DNA from: Solobacterium sp.
GTDB lineage: Bacteria > Bacillota_I > Bacilli_A > Erysipelotrichales > Erysipelotrichaceae
Assembly (NCBI GenBank): GCA_017514645.1
Contig: JAFWJP010000200.1
Location: 1 to 9,215, forward strand
DNA length: 9,215 nucleotides
Reading direction: 5' to 3'
The notes below the pieces were generated by a model. The model was not told the DNA's origin, did no database searches, and worked only from the letters and a program-made list of their open reading frames with translations. Each line of letters begins with the position of its first letter. The stretch's first letter is position 1. The translations under genes were made by a program, and so were the position numbers. Positions 1-6,612 of this stretch are shown piece after piece.

Positions 1-1271
1 AACCCTCAATCGGTCTTCATCCCGCCAATATCTACGGACTGAATGCAGTCATGCACGATCTGGTCGAAGACGGTAATTCCGTTCTGCTGGTCGATCATGA
101 TACACAGATCCTGAAGGAAGCGGATCACGTAATCGAGCTGGGACCGGAAGCCGGAACCAAAGGCGGTACAGTGATCGCTGAAGGCAGTATTGAAGAAATG
201 AAACAGAACCCGGCATCCCTGATCGGAACCTATCTTGCCAGGACACCGGTTCTGCAGGAAACGGACCCGGAGGAAGTGTTCCGGAACGGTGAGATCATTA
301 TGGAAACCCGGCCGGTGCATACCGTGAAGGCTCTGCAGGTGCGCATTCCGCAGAATCGTCTGACTGTTGTGACCGGTGTATCCGGGTCGGGAAAGACAAC
401 GATGGTGCTGGAAAGCCTGATACCGGGACTGACAGCGCTGACGGAAGGTGCTGCTCTGCCGGACCCTGTGGTATCTCTGGAAGCAGAGGGTATCCGCCAC
501 GTCAAACTGATCGACGCAACACCGATCGGCATCAATGTACGTTCTACGGTAGCGACCTATGCCAACGTTCACGATGAACTGCGGAAGATCTTTGCAAAGA
601 CACCGGACGCGAAGGCAATGGGTTACAAAGCCGGTGATTTTTCCTACAATACGGGTGACCTGCGCTGTCCGACCTGTGATGGTACGGGCCAGATCTCCCT
701 GGATGTACAGTTCCTGCCGGATGTGAATATTCCCTGTCCGGAATGCCGCGGTTCCCGCTACAGCCGCAATGCGGAAAAAGTACGGTACATCCGGGAGAAC
801 GGCGAAAGTGCTGCCATGCCGCAGCTGATGGCCATGGACATCAATACAGCCATTGAGTTCTGTGAAGAGATGAAAAGCGTCCGCCCGAAACTGGAAGTCC
901 TCCGGGACCTGGGAATCGGCTATCTGACCCTGGGGGAAGAAACACCGAGTCTGTCCGGCGGTGAGGCGCAGAGGCTGAAGCTGGCAAGCGAAATGGGACA
1001 TCGTCAGTCGGATACCGTCTTTGTGTTTGATGAACCGACGATCGGTCTTCATCCCCGGGATGTTGAGACACTGATGCAGGTATTCCGGACTTTGATCGGT
1101 CTTGGTGCGACGGTCATTGTCATTGAACATGACCTTGATGTGATCCGCAGCGCGGACTGGATCATCGATATGGGACCGGGCGGCGGTGAAGACGGCGGAA
1201 CGATCGTCTGCAGCGGAACACCCGAAATGATCAAAAAATGCCCTGCAAGTATTACAGGACATTATCTCTGA
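1..1271 (+). CDS. uvrA: UvrA-family ABC ATPase, C-terminal part (5' end outside window)
   Basis: UvrA dimers scan DNA for bulky lesions and load UvrB in nucleotide excision repair; UvrA-like paralogues are linked to drug or lesion tolerance. The reading frame is open from base 3. The fragment begins in the Walker B/D-loop of the first ATPase half (PSIGLHP), followed by its H-loop (VDHD). The second half is complete: Walker A GVSGSGKT (375-398), a zinc module CPTC...CPEC with 19 residues between pairs (666-746), signature [12 protein letters not shown] (from 951), Walker B VFVFDEPT (1017-1040) and H-loop IEHD. The segment RSTVATY replaces RSNPATY of classical UvrA, and the protein ends just after ITGHYL without the usual longer tail. 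I infer a UvrA2-like paralogue rather than the housekeeping UvrA, but the UvrB-binding region that would decide this lies outside the window. Family membership is near certain; the subclass is moderate. Confidence 0.93.
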   Translation, partial: PSIGLHPANIYGLNAVMHDLVEDGNSVLLVDHDTQILKEADHVIELGPEAGTKGGTVIAEGSIEEMKQNPASLIGTYLARTPVLQETDPEEVFRNGEIIMETRPVHTVKALQVRIPQNRLTVVTGVSGSGKTTMVLESLIPGLTALTEGAALPDPVVSLEAEGIRHVKLIDATPIGINVRSTVATYANVHDELRKIFAKTPDAKAMGYKAGDFSYNTGDLRCPTCDGTGQISLDVQFLPDVNIPCPECRGSRYSRNAEKVRYIRENGESAAMPQLMAMDINTAIEFCEEMKSVRPKLEVLRDLGIGYLTLGEETPSLSGGEAQRLKLASEMGHRQSDTVFVFDEPTIGLHPRDVETLMQVFRTLIGLGATVIVIEHDLDVIRSADWIIDMGPGGGEDGGTIVCSGTPEMIKKCPASITGHYL

Positions 1272-1292
1272 GGCATCGGAAGATGCCTTTTT
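1271..1292 (+). terminator. Intrinsic terminator of the uvrA-family gene
   Basis: A 7-bp perfect stem AGGCATC/GATGCCT (1271-1277 with 1282-1288) closes a GGAA tetraloop (GNRA type) and runs into five T residues (1288-1292). It starts on the last base of the stop codon. On the opposite strand the same hairpin has no T tract, so it should not efficiently stop the convergent lipoprotein transcript. Confidence 0.85.
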
Positions 1293-1307
1293 CATTGCTT
1301 CAGGGAA

Positions 1308-2324
1308 CTATTCGTCTGACGGTTTGATGACCCGGAGCAGGCTGCCGTCAGGATTGTAGTCGTTTTTCTGCAGCAGATTTCCGTTTTCGTCATAGTCATA
1401 GCGGGAATACATCACCATGGTACCGTCAGCCTGATATGTATCGTAGCCGGTTTCCTTTCCTTCCTCATCATAGTAGGTGAGGTAATAGCCCATGAACTTA
1501 TCTTCGATGTAGGCATTCCGGCGCACTTCAAGACCACGTTCATCGTATTCCATTGTCTGATAGGCTCTGGGAGATCCATCGGGATTATAGTAGTCATTCC
1601 GGACCGCAAGACCGTTTCCGTCGAATGTGACGACACAGGTTTCGAGGAGTTCGATTCCGTTTCCTCTGTAGTTCTCGTAATTGCGCCATCCGTTCCTTCT
1701 GCCGAGGAAATCGTATTCCTTGATGCTGTAGCCGATCAGATTTCCCGATTGATCGAAGACATCTTCTCTTCTGACCTGATTGGAAGAATCTACATAGGCT
1801 CCGCTTTCGATTTCCTGTACCTTGCTCAGAATGGCCGGATCTTCTGCGGCGCTGCCCTGTACCGAGCCAAGCAGGCGGTAGGCTTCTTCGAATGATTCAC
1901 GGCGTATGAGTACGTCGGCCATACCGAGCCAGGCTGCCGCATAGGTCTCGTCAATGCCCGATGCAGTCTCATAATCATTCCAGGCGAGGGTCAGGTTCTG
2001 GTCTGCCTCCGTATCATCCTGGACCTTTTTCAGAACATAAGCGTCACCGCGGCTGACATAGACAGGCGCGTGTTCCGGATCGATTCCGATCGATTCCGTG
2101 AATGCTTCAATGGCCTTGTCATAGTCTTCTTCCTGGAAGAAAGCTATTCCCTGATCATACAGATCATCCCAGGAGGGCTGTACCTGTTCGGGTTCTGTTT
2201 CCTCTGTTTCTGCAGGTGTACTGCTTTCTTCCGCAGGCTGACTGCAGGCAGAGAGAGACACGACAGACAGCATACCGCAGATGGAAAGCGTGATGAGTTG
2301 TCTGATTGAACGTGTTGTTTTCAT
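1308..2324 (-). CDS. TPR-repeat lipoprotein with C-terminal YD-type repeats
   Basis: This 338-residue protein is predicted to be exported and lipid-anchored on the outer face of the cytoplasmic membrane. It has a basic N-terminus, a hydrophobic core and the lipobox LSAC with Cys27 as the anchor. An acidic, Ser/Thr/Glu/Pro-rich linker follows (about 28-50). Residues about 51-157 form roughly three tetratricopeptide units; the first is the clearest (ALYDQG-like start at 55, DYDKAIEAFTESIGIDP at 67-83). Residues about 185-335 contain repeats of the form YD-x2-G-x2 with aromatic spacing (FDQSGN, YDFLGR, FDGNG, YDERG, YDEEG, YDENGN) and two near-identical units, NDYYNPDGS and NDYNPDGS. Such repeats resemble RHS/YD or MORN-like surface modules. 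The start has a good ribosome site (AGGA, 5 bases before ATG). TPRs usually bind proteins or peptides; the partner is unknown. No enzymatic motif is seen. Confidence 0.85.
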   Translation of the reverse strand: MKTTRSIRQLITLSICGMLSVVSLSACSQPAEESSTPAETEETEPEQVQPSWDDLYDQGIAFFQEEDYDKAIEAFTESIGIDPEHAPVYVSRGDAYVLKKVQDDTEADQNLTLAWNDYETASGIDETYAAAWLGMADVLIRRESFEEAYRLLGSVQGSAAEDPAILSKVQEIESGAYVDSSNQVRREDVFDQSGNLIGYSIKEYDFLGRRNGWRNYENYRGNGIELLETCVVTFDGNGLAVRNDYYNPDGSPRAYQTMEYDERGLEVRRNAYIEDKFMGYYLTYYDEEGKETGYDTYQADGTMVMYSRYDYDENGNLLQKNDYNPDGSLLRVIKPSDE

Positions 2325-2362
2325 GAGAGTCCTTTCTTTTTCGTTATAGAAATCCAGATATC

Positions 2363-2368
2363 AGTATA
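2363..2368 (-). promoter_or_regulatory. Possible -10 box for the TPR lipoprotein gene
   Basis: TATACT on the minus strand would start RNA near 2356 and give a leader of about 32 bases before the lipoprotein ATG. A run of seven T lies just upstream. No convincing -35 box sits 16-18 bases upstream, so this is weak. Confidence 0.35.
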
Positions 2369-2404
2369 ATAAAAAAACCGGTTCAGGGGTATCGGTCTGT
2401 TCAA

Positions 2405-2433
2405 TAACAAAACAGAGAGTATCAGCTCTCTGT
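2405..2433 (-). terminator. Intrinsic terminator of the osmC-family gene
   Basis: An 8-bp perfect stem ACAGAGAG/CTCTCTGT (2412-2419 with 2426-2433) has a 6-base loop. Read on the minus strand it is followed by TTTTGTTATT. It lies about 27 bases after the osmC-family stop codon and separates that gene from the lipoprotein gene on the same strand. A second, weaker inverted repeat with seven T residues follows at about 2371-2396. Confidence 0.8.
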
Positions 2434-2459
2434 CCTGTTTCAGCGCTTTCTTCTGAACG

Positions 2460-2858
2460 TTATTTGTTCAGATCGATCGTATGGTGGATGTGGCTGCCAT
2501 TGACCATGACATCACGGATCGGGCAGATCTGTTCGATCTCAGCCACGAATTCCTCCGCTTTTTCCGGTGTGCAGTCTGCTGTCATGTGGATCGTTGTGTG
2601 GATTTCCGCAAAGCCGGGGCGTCTGTGATCCGCAGCGGAAACACCTTCGACATCCACGGAGAACGCCTTGAGATCAATGCCGAATTCTCCGGCCATCTCC
2701 GAAGCGATTCCGGTCATGCAGCCGCCGAGCGCGCTCAGCAGCAGTTCACCGGGATTCATTCCGACGGTGCGGTCCTGGGTGTTGTAGCGTACGGTCAGGC
2801 CGCGGCTTTCCGATTCAACGGTGGTTCCGTCTTCTTTCAGTGTTGTTTTTACCAGCAT
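2460..2858 (-). CDS. OsmC/Ohr-family thiol peroxidase-like protein
   Basis: OsmC-family proteins reduce organic hydroperoxides in the cytoplasm with a reactive cysteine pair. This 132-residue protein has the usual family length and both hallmark cysteines: Cys47 in LLLSALGGCM, at the start of the central helix, and Cys112 in ICPIRDVM. The N-terminal strands contain the typical RGLTVRYN-type segment and the family NPGELLLSALG motif. It belongs to the general OsmC-like/YhfA group; assignment to OsmC proper or Ohr is not possible by eye. The start is supported by AAGGAG (2868-2873) 9 bases before ATG. The gene has its own extended -10 promoter and a strong terminator, so it is probably monocistronic although the esterase lies just upstream on the same strand. 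An unpaired Cys96 is also present. Confidence 0.9.
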   Translation of the reverse strand: MLVKTTLKEDGTTVESESRGLTVRYNTQDRTVGMNPGELLLSALGGCMTGIASEMAGEFGIDLKAFSVDVEGVSAADHRRPGFAEIHTTIHMTADCTPEKAEEFVAEIEQICPIRDVMVNGSHIHHTIDLNK

Positions 2859-2885
2859 GGTTGTTATCTCCTTCCATCATTACTG

Positions 2886-2917
2886 ATTATATCAGACCGT
2901 AGGTGTACGTGTGTCAT
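2886..2917 (-). promoter_or_regulatory. Extended -10 promoter of the osmC-family gene
   Basis: On the minus strand a perfect TATAAT (2886-2891) is preceded by TG plus one base (TG at 2893-2894), a consensus extended -10. A -35-like ATGACA lies at 2912-2917, but its spacing of 20 bases is long, so the extended -10 probably carries the activity. RNA would start near 2879, giving a leader of about 20 bases with the Shine-Dalgarno site inside it. The -35 region overlaps the stop codon of the upstream esterase gene. Confidence 0.7.
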
Positions 2918-3729
2918 TTCAGGAAGCGTTCCAGGGCATCCTTGAGATGGATGTTCCAGTAGTTGAAGTCATGGATCCCGTGATCCTCCACACACATGAG
3001 CGGTGCACCTCGTTTTTCAAGGAAATCTATGTATTTCTTTACATTGGGATACAGGGTATCTTCCAGGCCGATGGCCAGATAGATATCCGGACATCCTGCT
3101 GTACTAGCGGCTGCTCTGTCGTAGAGTGCGTACGGATCCTTGTCACTGCCGTCCACGGCTTCCGGATCCCCGAATGAGTTCCGCAGGAACTTCGCGTTCA
3201 TGAACAGGGCATCGGCGCCGAAGAAGCCCGCATCTGCTGTATCTGTTGACATTCCCTTGAGGGATTCCGTCGTGAAAACACCCGGGGAGAGGGCAACGAT
3301 CCTGCTGAATGTATCATTGTATTTCAGTCCGTTGCGCAGAGCGCCGTAGCCGCCCATGGACAATCCGCCGATAAAGGTATCGCTGCGTTCCCTGGAAAGC
3401 GGGAACAGGCGTCTGGTCATCTCTACGAGTTCCTCACCGATGAAGCGTCCGTGATACTCTCCATGATCGTTGTCAATGTAGAACCTGTTTTCTCCGGCAG
3501 GACATATGAATGCCATGTTGTATTCAATTGCCAGCCTGGCGATGTCTCCGGCCAGTGACCAGTCGTTCTGGTTGCCGAAGAAACCATTGAGCAGATACAG
3601 TGTCCGGAACGGTTTCTCCTCCGGGAGATCCTGACTGAGATAATTCGTGGTATCCACCGGAATTACACAGTTGACAGGAACAGTGCGCTGCAGGCAGCGG
3701 GAATAAAGACTCATCTGAATGAATGCCAT
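2914..3729 (-). CDS. Putative esterase, EstA/esterase D-like alpha/beta hydrolase
   Basis: This 271-residue serine hydrolase of the 'putative esterase' family (tributyrin esterase EstA, S-formylglutathione hydrolase, acetylxylan esterase types) is expected to cleave short-chain esters. No signal peptide is visible, so it should be cytosolic. The N-terminus MAFIQMSLYSRCL is the usual opening of EstA-type proteins. The nucleophile elbow is GGLSMGG with Ser124. Asp224 in GLEDTLY and His253 in HGIHDFNYW complete the likely triad. The oxyanion-hole motif that is normally LLHG reads LLNG (47-50), an uncommon change. The start is chosen because ATG at 3729 follows a perfect AAGGAGG (3739-3745) by 9 bases and matches family length; the same frame stays open far upstream but only as antisense to the carboxypeptidase gene. 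It is divergent from the carboxypeptidase. Natural substrate unknown. Confidence 0.9.
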   Translation of the reverse strand: MAFIQMSLYSRCLQRTVPVNCVIPVDTTNYLSQDLPEEKPFRTLYLLNGFFGNQNDWSLAGDIARLAIEYNMAFICPAGENRFYIDNDHGEYHGRFIGEELVEMTRRLFPLSRERSDTFIGGLSMGGYGALRNGLKYNDTFSRIVALSPGVFTTESLKGMSTDTADAGFFGADALFMNAKFLRNSFGDPEAVDGSDKDPYALYDRAAASTAGCPDIYLAIGLEDTLYPNVKKYIDFLEKRGAPLMCVEDHGIHDFNYWNIHLKDALERFLK

Positions 3730-3751
3730 CAGGGGATTCCTCCTTGGATCT

Positions 3752-3760
3752 ATCATAACA
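3752..3760 (-). promoter_or_regulatory. Extended -10 promoter of the esterase gene
   Basis: On the minus strand TGTTATGAT gives an extended -10 (TG, one base, TATGAT at 3752-3757). RNA would begin near 3745, which is the first base of the AAGGAGG ribosome site, so the leader would be only about 16 bases. No clear -35 box is seen. Confidence 0.5.
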
Positions 3761-3789
3761 TCCGGGTATTTCTTTAAGACAGCAGGAAA

Positions 3790-3798
3790 TGATATGAT
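3790..3798 (+). promoter_or_regulatory. Extended -10 promoter of the carboxypeptidase gene (possible leaderless start)
   Basis: TGATATGAT gives an extended -10: TG, one base, then TATGAT at 3793-3798. The expected transcription start, about 7 bases after the hexamer, falls on 3805, the A of the start codon. The -35 region (about TTCTTT, 3770-3775) is poor. The nearest AGGA is 18 bases before ATG and AGGG is only 2 bases away, so neither is a normal ribosome site. Confidence 0.5.
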
Positions 3799-3804
3799 AG
3801 GGCA

Positions 3805-4977
3805 ATGATAACGAAACTGATCCTGAGCATCCTGATGCTCATACAATACGGATTTACCGAGAGTGATCCTGTGCTGCAGAGCGATTATGCGTTTCTGATG
3901 GACGCGGACAGCGGACAGATCCTGTACAGCCTGAACGGAGAAGAGCGCATGTATCCGGCAAGCATGACAAAGATCATGACGGCAATCGTAGCAATCGAAT
4001 CCATGAACGATCCGGAGGAAACCGTTCTGATCACGGATGAAATGTGGGCGGGTCTGATCGAGATGAACGCGAGTACAGCGGGATTTTGGCCGGGGAGCAC
4101 CCTGACGGTGCGGGATCTGCTCTACGGTGTACTGCTGCCGAGCGGTGCGGATGCGGTCAATGCGCTGTGCATGCATATCTGCGGCAGTAAGGAAGCGTTT
4201 GTTGAACGGATGAACGCCAAAGCGGCAGAACTCGGAATGTACGGTACGCACTATACCAATGCGACCGGACTGCATGATGAAGATCACTGGTCGACAGCCG
4301 AAGATACCGCTGTACTGCTGACGTATGCCCTGCAGAACGATCTGTTCCGGCAGATCATCGATACAGAGGAATACACTGCGTCTGACGGTACAGTGCTGCA
4401 TTCTACGATCAACGGAAGAGCACAGGGAATTGATGGTTTCCTCGGCGGGAAAACGGGCTATACGATCCCTGCCGGTGTCTGTCTGGCTTCCCATGCGGAA
4501 TTCAACGGCATGCATCTGGTCCTTGTGACTGCACACAGCCCGGTGCCGGCAGGCAACCTGCAGGATGCTGCAGAGATCTACGGACTGTATCACGGGTATG
4601 AAAAAAGAACGCTGCTTTCTGAAGGGGAGACCCTTGCGGAGATTGCGTTCCTGGATACCTATCCGGAGCAGATACTGGTGATCACGGCTGATGAAGATGT
4701 CGTACTGGATGTACCATCCGACGCACAGGTCGATCTGGAAGCGGAATATAACGCAGTTACCGAAACACCTGTCCATGCCGGCGATGTGCTGTATACCTGT
4801 ACACTGCGGGTCAACGGAGAGACAGTGTATACCCGGACCGTACGCAGCGAACAGGAGATCCACCGCAATGTTCTGAGCTATCTGCTCAGAAACGGCAGTT
4901 CCTTGATCCGCAGAAGGCCGTATATTCTGCTGGGTGTGCTTGTTGTACTCGGACTGCTGTTCAGACGGCGTTCATAG
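3805..4977 (+). CDS. dacA: D-alanyl-D-alanine carboxypeptidase (S11 family, DacA/DacF type)
   Basis: This low-molecular-weight penicillin-binding protein removes the terminal D-alanine from peptidoglycan stem peptides outside the membrane and so limits cross-linking. The 390-residue protein starts with a short hydrophobic export segment (residues 4-14). It carries the acyl-serine motif SMTK (Ser53, Lys56) and the third motif KTG (216-218) in FLGGKTGYT. The second motif, usually SxN, reads SGA (113-115) in LLPSGADAVNAL. Residues about 262-355 match the beta-rich C-terminal domain of PBP5-like proteins. A hydrophobic anchor (about 372-386) followed by RRRS ends the protein, so it is probably held by a true transmembrane helix rather than an amphipathic one. 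The ATG at 3805 gives the complete export segment but lacks a properly spaced ribosome site. The last 100 bases overlap the opposing membrane-protein gene. The family is certain; the dacA/dacF choice is not. Confidence 0.92.
   Translation: MITKLILSILMLIQYGFTESDPVLQSDYAFLMDADSGQILYSLNGEERMYPASMTKIMTAIVAIESMNDPEETVLITDEMWAGLIEMNASTAGFWPGSTLTVRDLLYGVLLPSGADAVNALCMHICGSKEAFVERMNAKAAELGMYGTHYTNATGLHDEDHWSTAEDTAVLLTYALQNDLFRQIIDTEEYTASDGTVLHSTINGRAQGIDGFLGGKTGYTIPAGVCLASHAEFNGMHLVLVTAHSPVPAGNLQDAAEIYGLYHGYEKRTLLSEGETLAEIAFLDTYPEQILVITADEDVVLDVPSDAQVDLEAEYNAVTETPVHAGDVLYTCTLRVNGETVYTRTVRSEQEIHRNVLSYLLRNGSSLIRRRPYILLGVLVVLGLLFRRRS
4871..4891. repeat. Inverted repeat inside the convergent gene overlap
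   Basis: TTCTGAGC (4871-4878) and GCTCAGAA (4884-4891) form an 8-bp perfect stem with a 5-base loop. It lies within the carboxypeptidase coding sequence and includes the TAG stop codon of the opposing membrane-protein gene (4878-4880). Neither strand has a T tract after it, so it is not a standard intrinsic terminator. It could slow polymerase or protect a 3' end, or be chance. Confidence 0.5.
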
Positions 4978-6599
4978 AAAAAGAGAATACTGAGGACGAT
5001 CCCGCCGAGGGTCAGCAGATCACTCAGAACCTGAATGACCGTAATGCCGTAATACACCCGGATCTGCGCGGGAGCGCCGGTGACTTCGATCCTGACCAGT
5101 CCCGTTTCCGGATCCATTGAGACAGGCAGATTGCCTGTTTTCTTTCCGTTTTCGTCCAGAACAACAGCCCGGTATCCTGTATAGAAAGTCTTCGGAACGA
5201 CCCAGTAACCATCATTCTGCGCCGTAAAGACCAGCTTTCCGTAAGACCGTTCCAGTTCTGCCGTCTGCCCGTCACAATGGGCATGCGCACGGTCATAGGC
5301 ATAGTAATCAACAGCGGTATGCTGCGGCAGATAGTCGGGGGAAGACAACTCCATGCGGTTGTACCACGCACGCTCCCCGAAAATGCGCTTTTCATCAAAG
5401 ATCTTTTCGATACTCAGATCATCGTGGAACGATCCCCAGTTTCCATACAGCTGTACATCATGTACGATCACAAACAGGATCATGACCGCCGGAAGGGCGA
5501 TCTTCAGCTGCCGGCGTCCTCTCAGCAGAATGAGATCGATGACCGCAGCCGATGCAGCACTCATCAGGATCACCGCCGGTGTCAGGAACCTTGCGGGAAA
5601 CTGCATGAAGGAAAACCAGGGAAGATACTTCCACGGAAAGAGTTTTGTCGCACAGAACATCATGACGACACCAATGCCGAAGCACTGTTTCTGCATTCTG
5701 CTCCCGGTGAGCAGTGCTCCGAATCCCAGCAGAGCACACAAACCTGGACAGACGCACATCATGACGTCATCATCCAGACCGAACAGGAAAAACTCCTTCA
5801 GGGAACAGGCAGAATCCGCCAGTGAGATCTCTCCGAAGTATCCTGAGATCCGGTACAGATGTGTCTGCAGCTGTTCCAGCATCGGAAGCGTAAAGAAGGC
5901 CGTCAGAAGGAACGCTGTAAACAGACCGAGAAAGAGCTGAGGAACGATACGCCGGATATTCTTTCTGCGAAGGTTCAGCGCACAGAAGATCCCCAGCAGG
6001 ACCATCGCCAGGACAAAGGAAATATTGTGGGAGAGGATCAGACCGCAGAATCCGGCAGCCACAGCCGCAGTCCCGTTCTTCTTCCGGAAGAACAGCTCCC
6101 GGATCCCGCAGAGAACGACGGGCAGGAATACCATGGCAAGCATTTCTCCCAGCGCTCCGCGTTTGTAGCAGTTGGCCAGAACATACGGATTGAGCATGCA
6201 GAGCGCGGCAGAAAACACAGGCGTCCACCGATGTCTGCACATCGGGCGGACGAAGGTGATGAAGGCAAGGGATGCCGCAAAGACGATGATGAAAATATTG
6301 ATACGCCAGGCCATGAGCAGCGGGATCCCGCCAAGGATGAGCAGCGCGGCAGGATACAGCAGACAGACGGAATAGAACAGGGGAGAACCATAACCGAACC
6401 CCATATGCATTTCCGGAAAGATCCGCGGATACAGGTCCCCGTGCCTGAGTGCTTCCGACAGCTGCAGCATCCGTGCCATGTGGAAGGCCGTATCGGAGCC
6501 GCTGCGGATCATTCCGCTGTACATCGGCAGACAGAAAAGAACGGCAATCAGAACGGCCGCTCCGGCATCGTACAACTTTTGTTTGTCTGCGATTTTCAT
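4878..6599 (-). CDS. Multi-pass membrane protein, GT-C-like (PTPS-related/YfhO-like)
   Basis: This 573-residue polytopic protein has roughly ten or more hydrophobic segments up to about residue 375, an extracytoplasmic soluble part (about 385-515) and a last helix near 518-540. The first outer loop has SGSDTAFHMARMLQL with Asp36 and His40, matching the D-x3-H motif in the first loop of the membrane proteins annotated '6-pyruvoyl-tetrahydropterin synthase-related' or YfhO-like. These resemble GT-C glycosyltransferases that use lipid-linked sugars. FGYGSPLFYS (68-77) is also typical of that group. I infer transfer of a sugar to an envelope glycan or lipid; the pterin name is misleading and no substrate can be assigned. 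The tail from about residue 542 is polar and encoded antisense to the carboxypeptidase gene. The ATG at 6599 has no ribosome site, and a perfect TATAAT lies 7 bases upstream. Confidence 0.85.
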   Translation of the reverse strand: MKIADKQKLYDAGAAVLIAVLFCLPMYSGMIRSGSDTAFHMARMLQLSEALRHGDLYPRIFPEMHMGFGYGSPLFYSVCLLYPAALLILGGIPLLMAWRINIFIIVFAASLAFITFVRPMCRHRWTPVFSAALCMLNPYVLANCYKRGALGEMLAMVFLPVVLCGIRELFFRKKNGTAAVAAGFCGLILSHNISFVLAMVLLGIFCALNLRRKNIRRIVPQLFLGLFTAFLLTAFFTLPMLEQLQTHLYRISGYFGEISLADSACSLKEFFLFGLDDDVMMCVCPGLCALLGFGALLTGSRMQKQCFGIGVVMMFCATKLFPWKYLPWFSFMQFPARFLTPAVILMSAASAAVIDLILLRGRRQLKIALPAVMILFVIVHDVQLYGNWGSFHDDLSIEKIFDEKRIFGERAWYNRMELSSPDYLPQHTAVDYYAYDRAHAHCDGQTAELERSYGKLVFTAQNDGYWVVPKTFYTGYRAVVLDENGKKTGNLPVSMDPETGLVRIEVTGAPAQIRVYYGITVIQVLSDLLTLGGIVLSILFFYERRLNSSPSTTSTPSRIYGLLRIKELPFLSR

Positions 6600-6611
6600 T
6601 ATGTATATTAT
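6583..6611 (+). promoter_or_regulatory. Promoter of the frnE-like gene
   Basis: TTGTCT (6583-6588, four of six consensus bases) and TATTAT (6606-6611) are separated by 17 bases. RNA would begin near 6618, giving an 18-base leader that carries GAGAGG (6623-6628) 7 bases before the ATG. The -35 box lies inside the 5' end of the divergent membrane-protein gene, and the -10 box overlaps the opposing -10 by five bases, so the two promoters should exclude each other. Confidence 0.6.
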
Positions 6612-6612
6612 A
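6607..6612 (-). promoter_or_regulatory. -10 box of the GT-C-like gene (probable leaderless start)
   Basis: A perfect TATAAT on the minus strand ends 7 bases before the ATG at 6599, so transcription should begin at about 6600, directly next to the start codon. No -35 box is recognisable at 16-18 bases. No purine-rich ribosome site exists between the -10 and the ATG. Confidence 0.55.

Noticed and set aside
6..1295. Long open frame on the minus strand through the uvrA-family gene
   Set aside because: It is the antisense shadow of a well-conserved ABC ATPase; the translation has no recognisable domain and no ribosome site at its start.
2365..2370. TATAAT on the plus strand
   Set aside because: No -35 box and no plus-strand gene downstream; it would only make RNA antisense to the osmC-family gene. 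Probably chance within an AT-rich promoter region.
2481..2945. Plus-strand open frame across the osmC-family gene
   Set aside because: Antisense shadow of a gene with both conserved catalytic cysteines; no supporting ribosome site or domain.
3730..4863. Upstream extension of the esterase frame on the minus strand
   Set aside because: The extension is antisense to the carboxypeptidase gene. The family N-terminus and a perfect ribosome site fix the esterase start at 3729.
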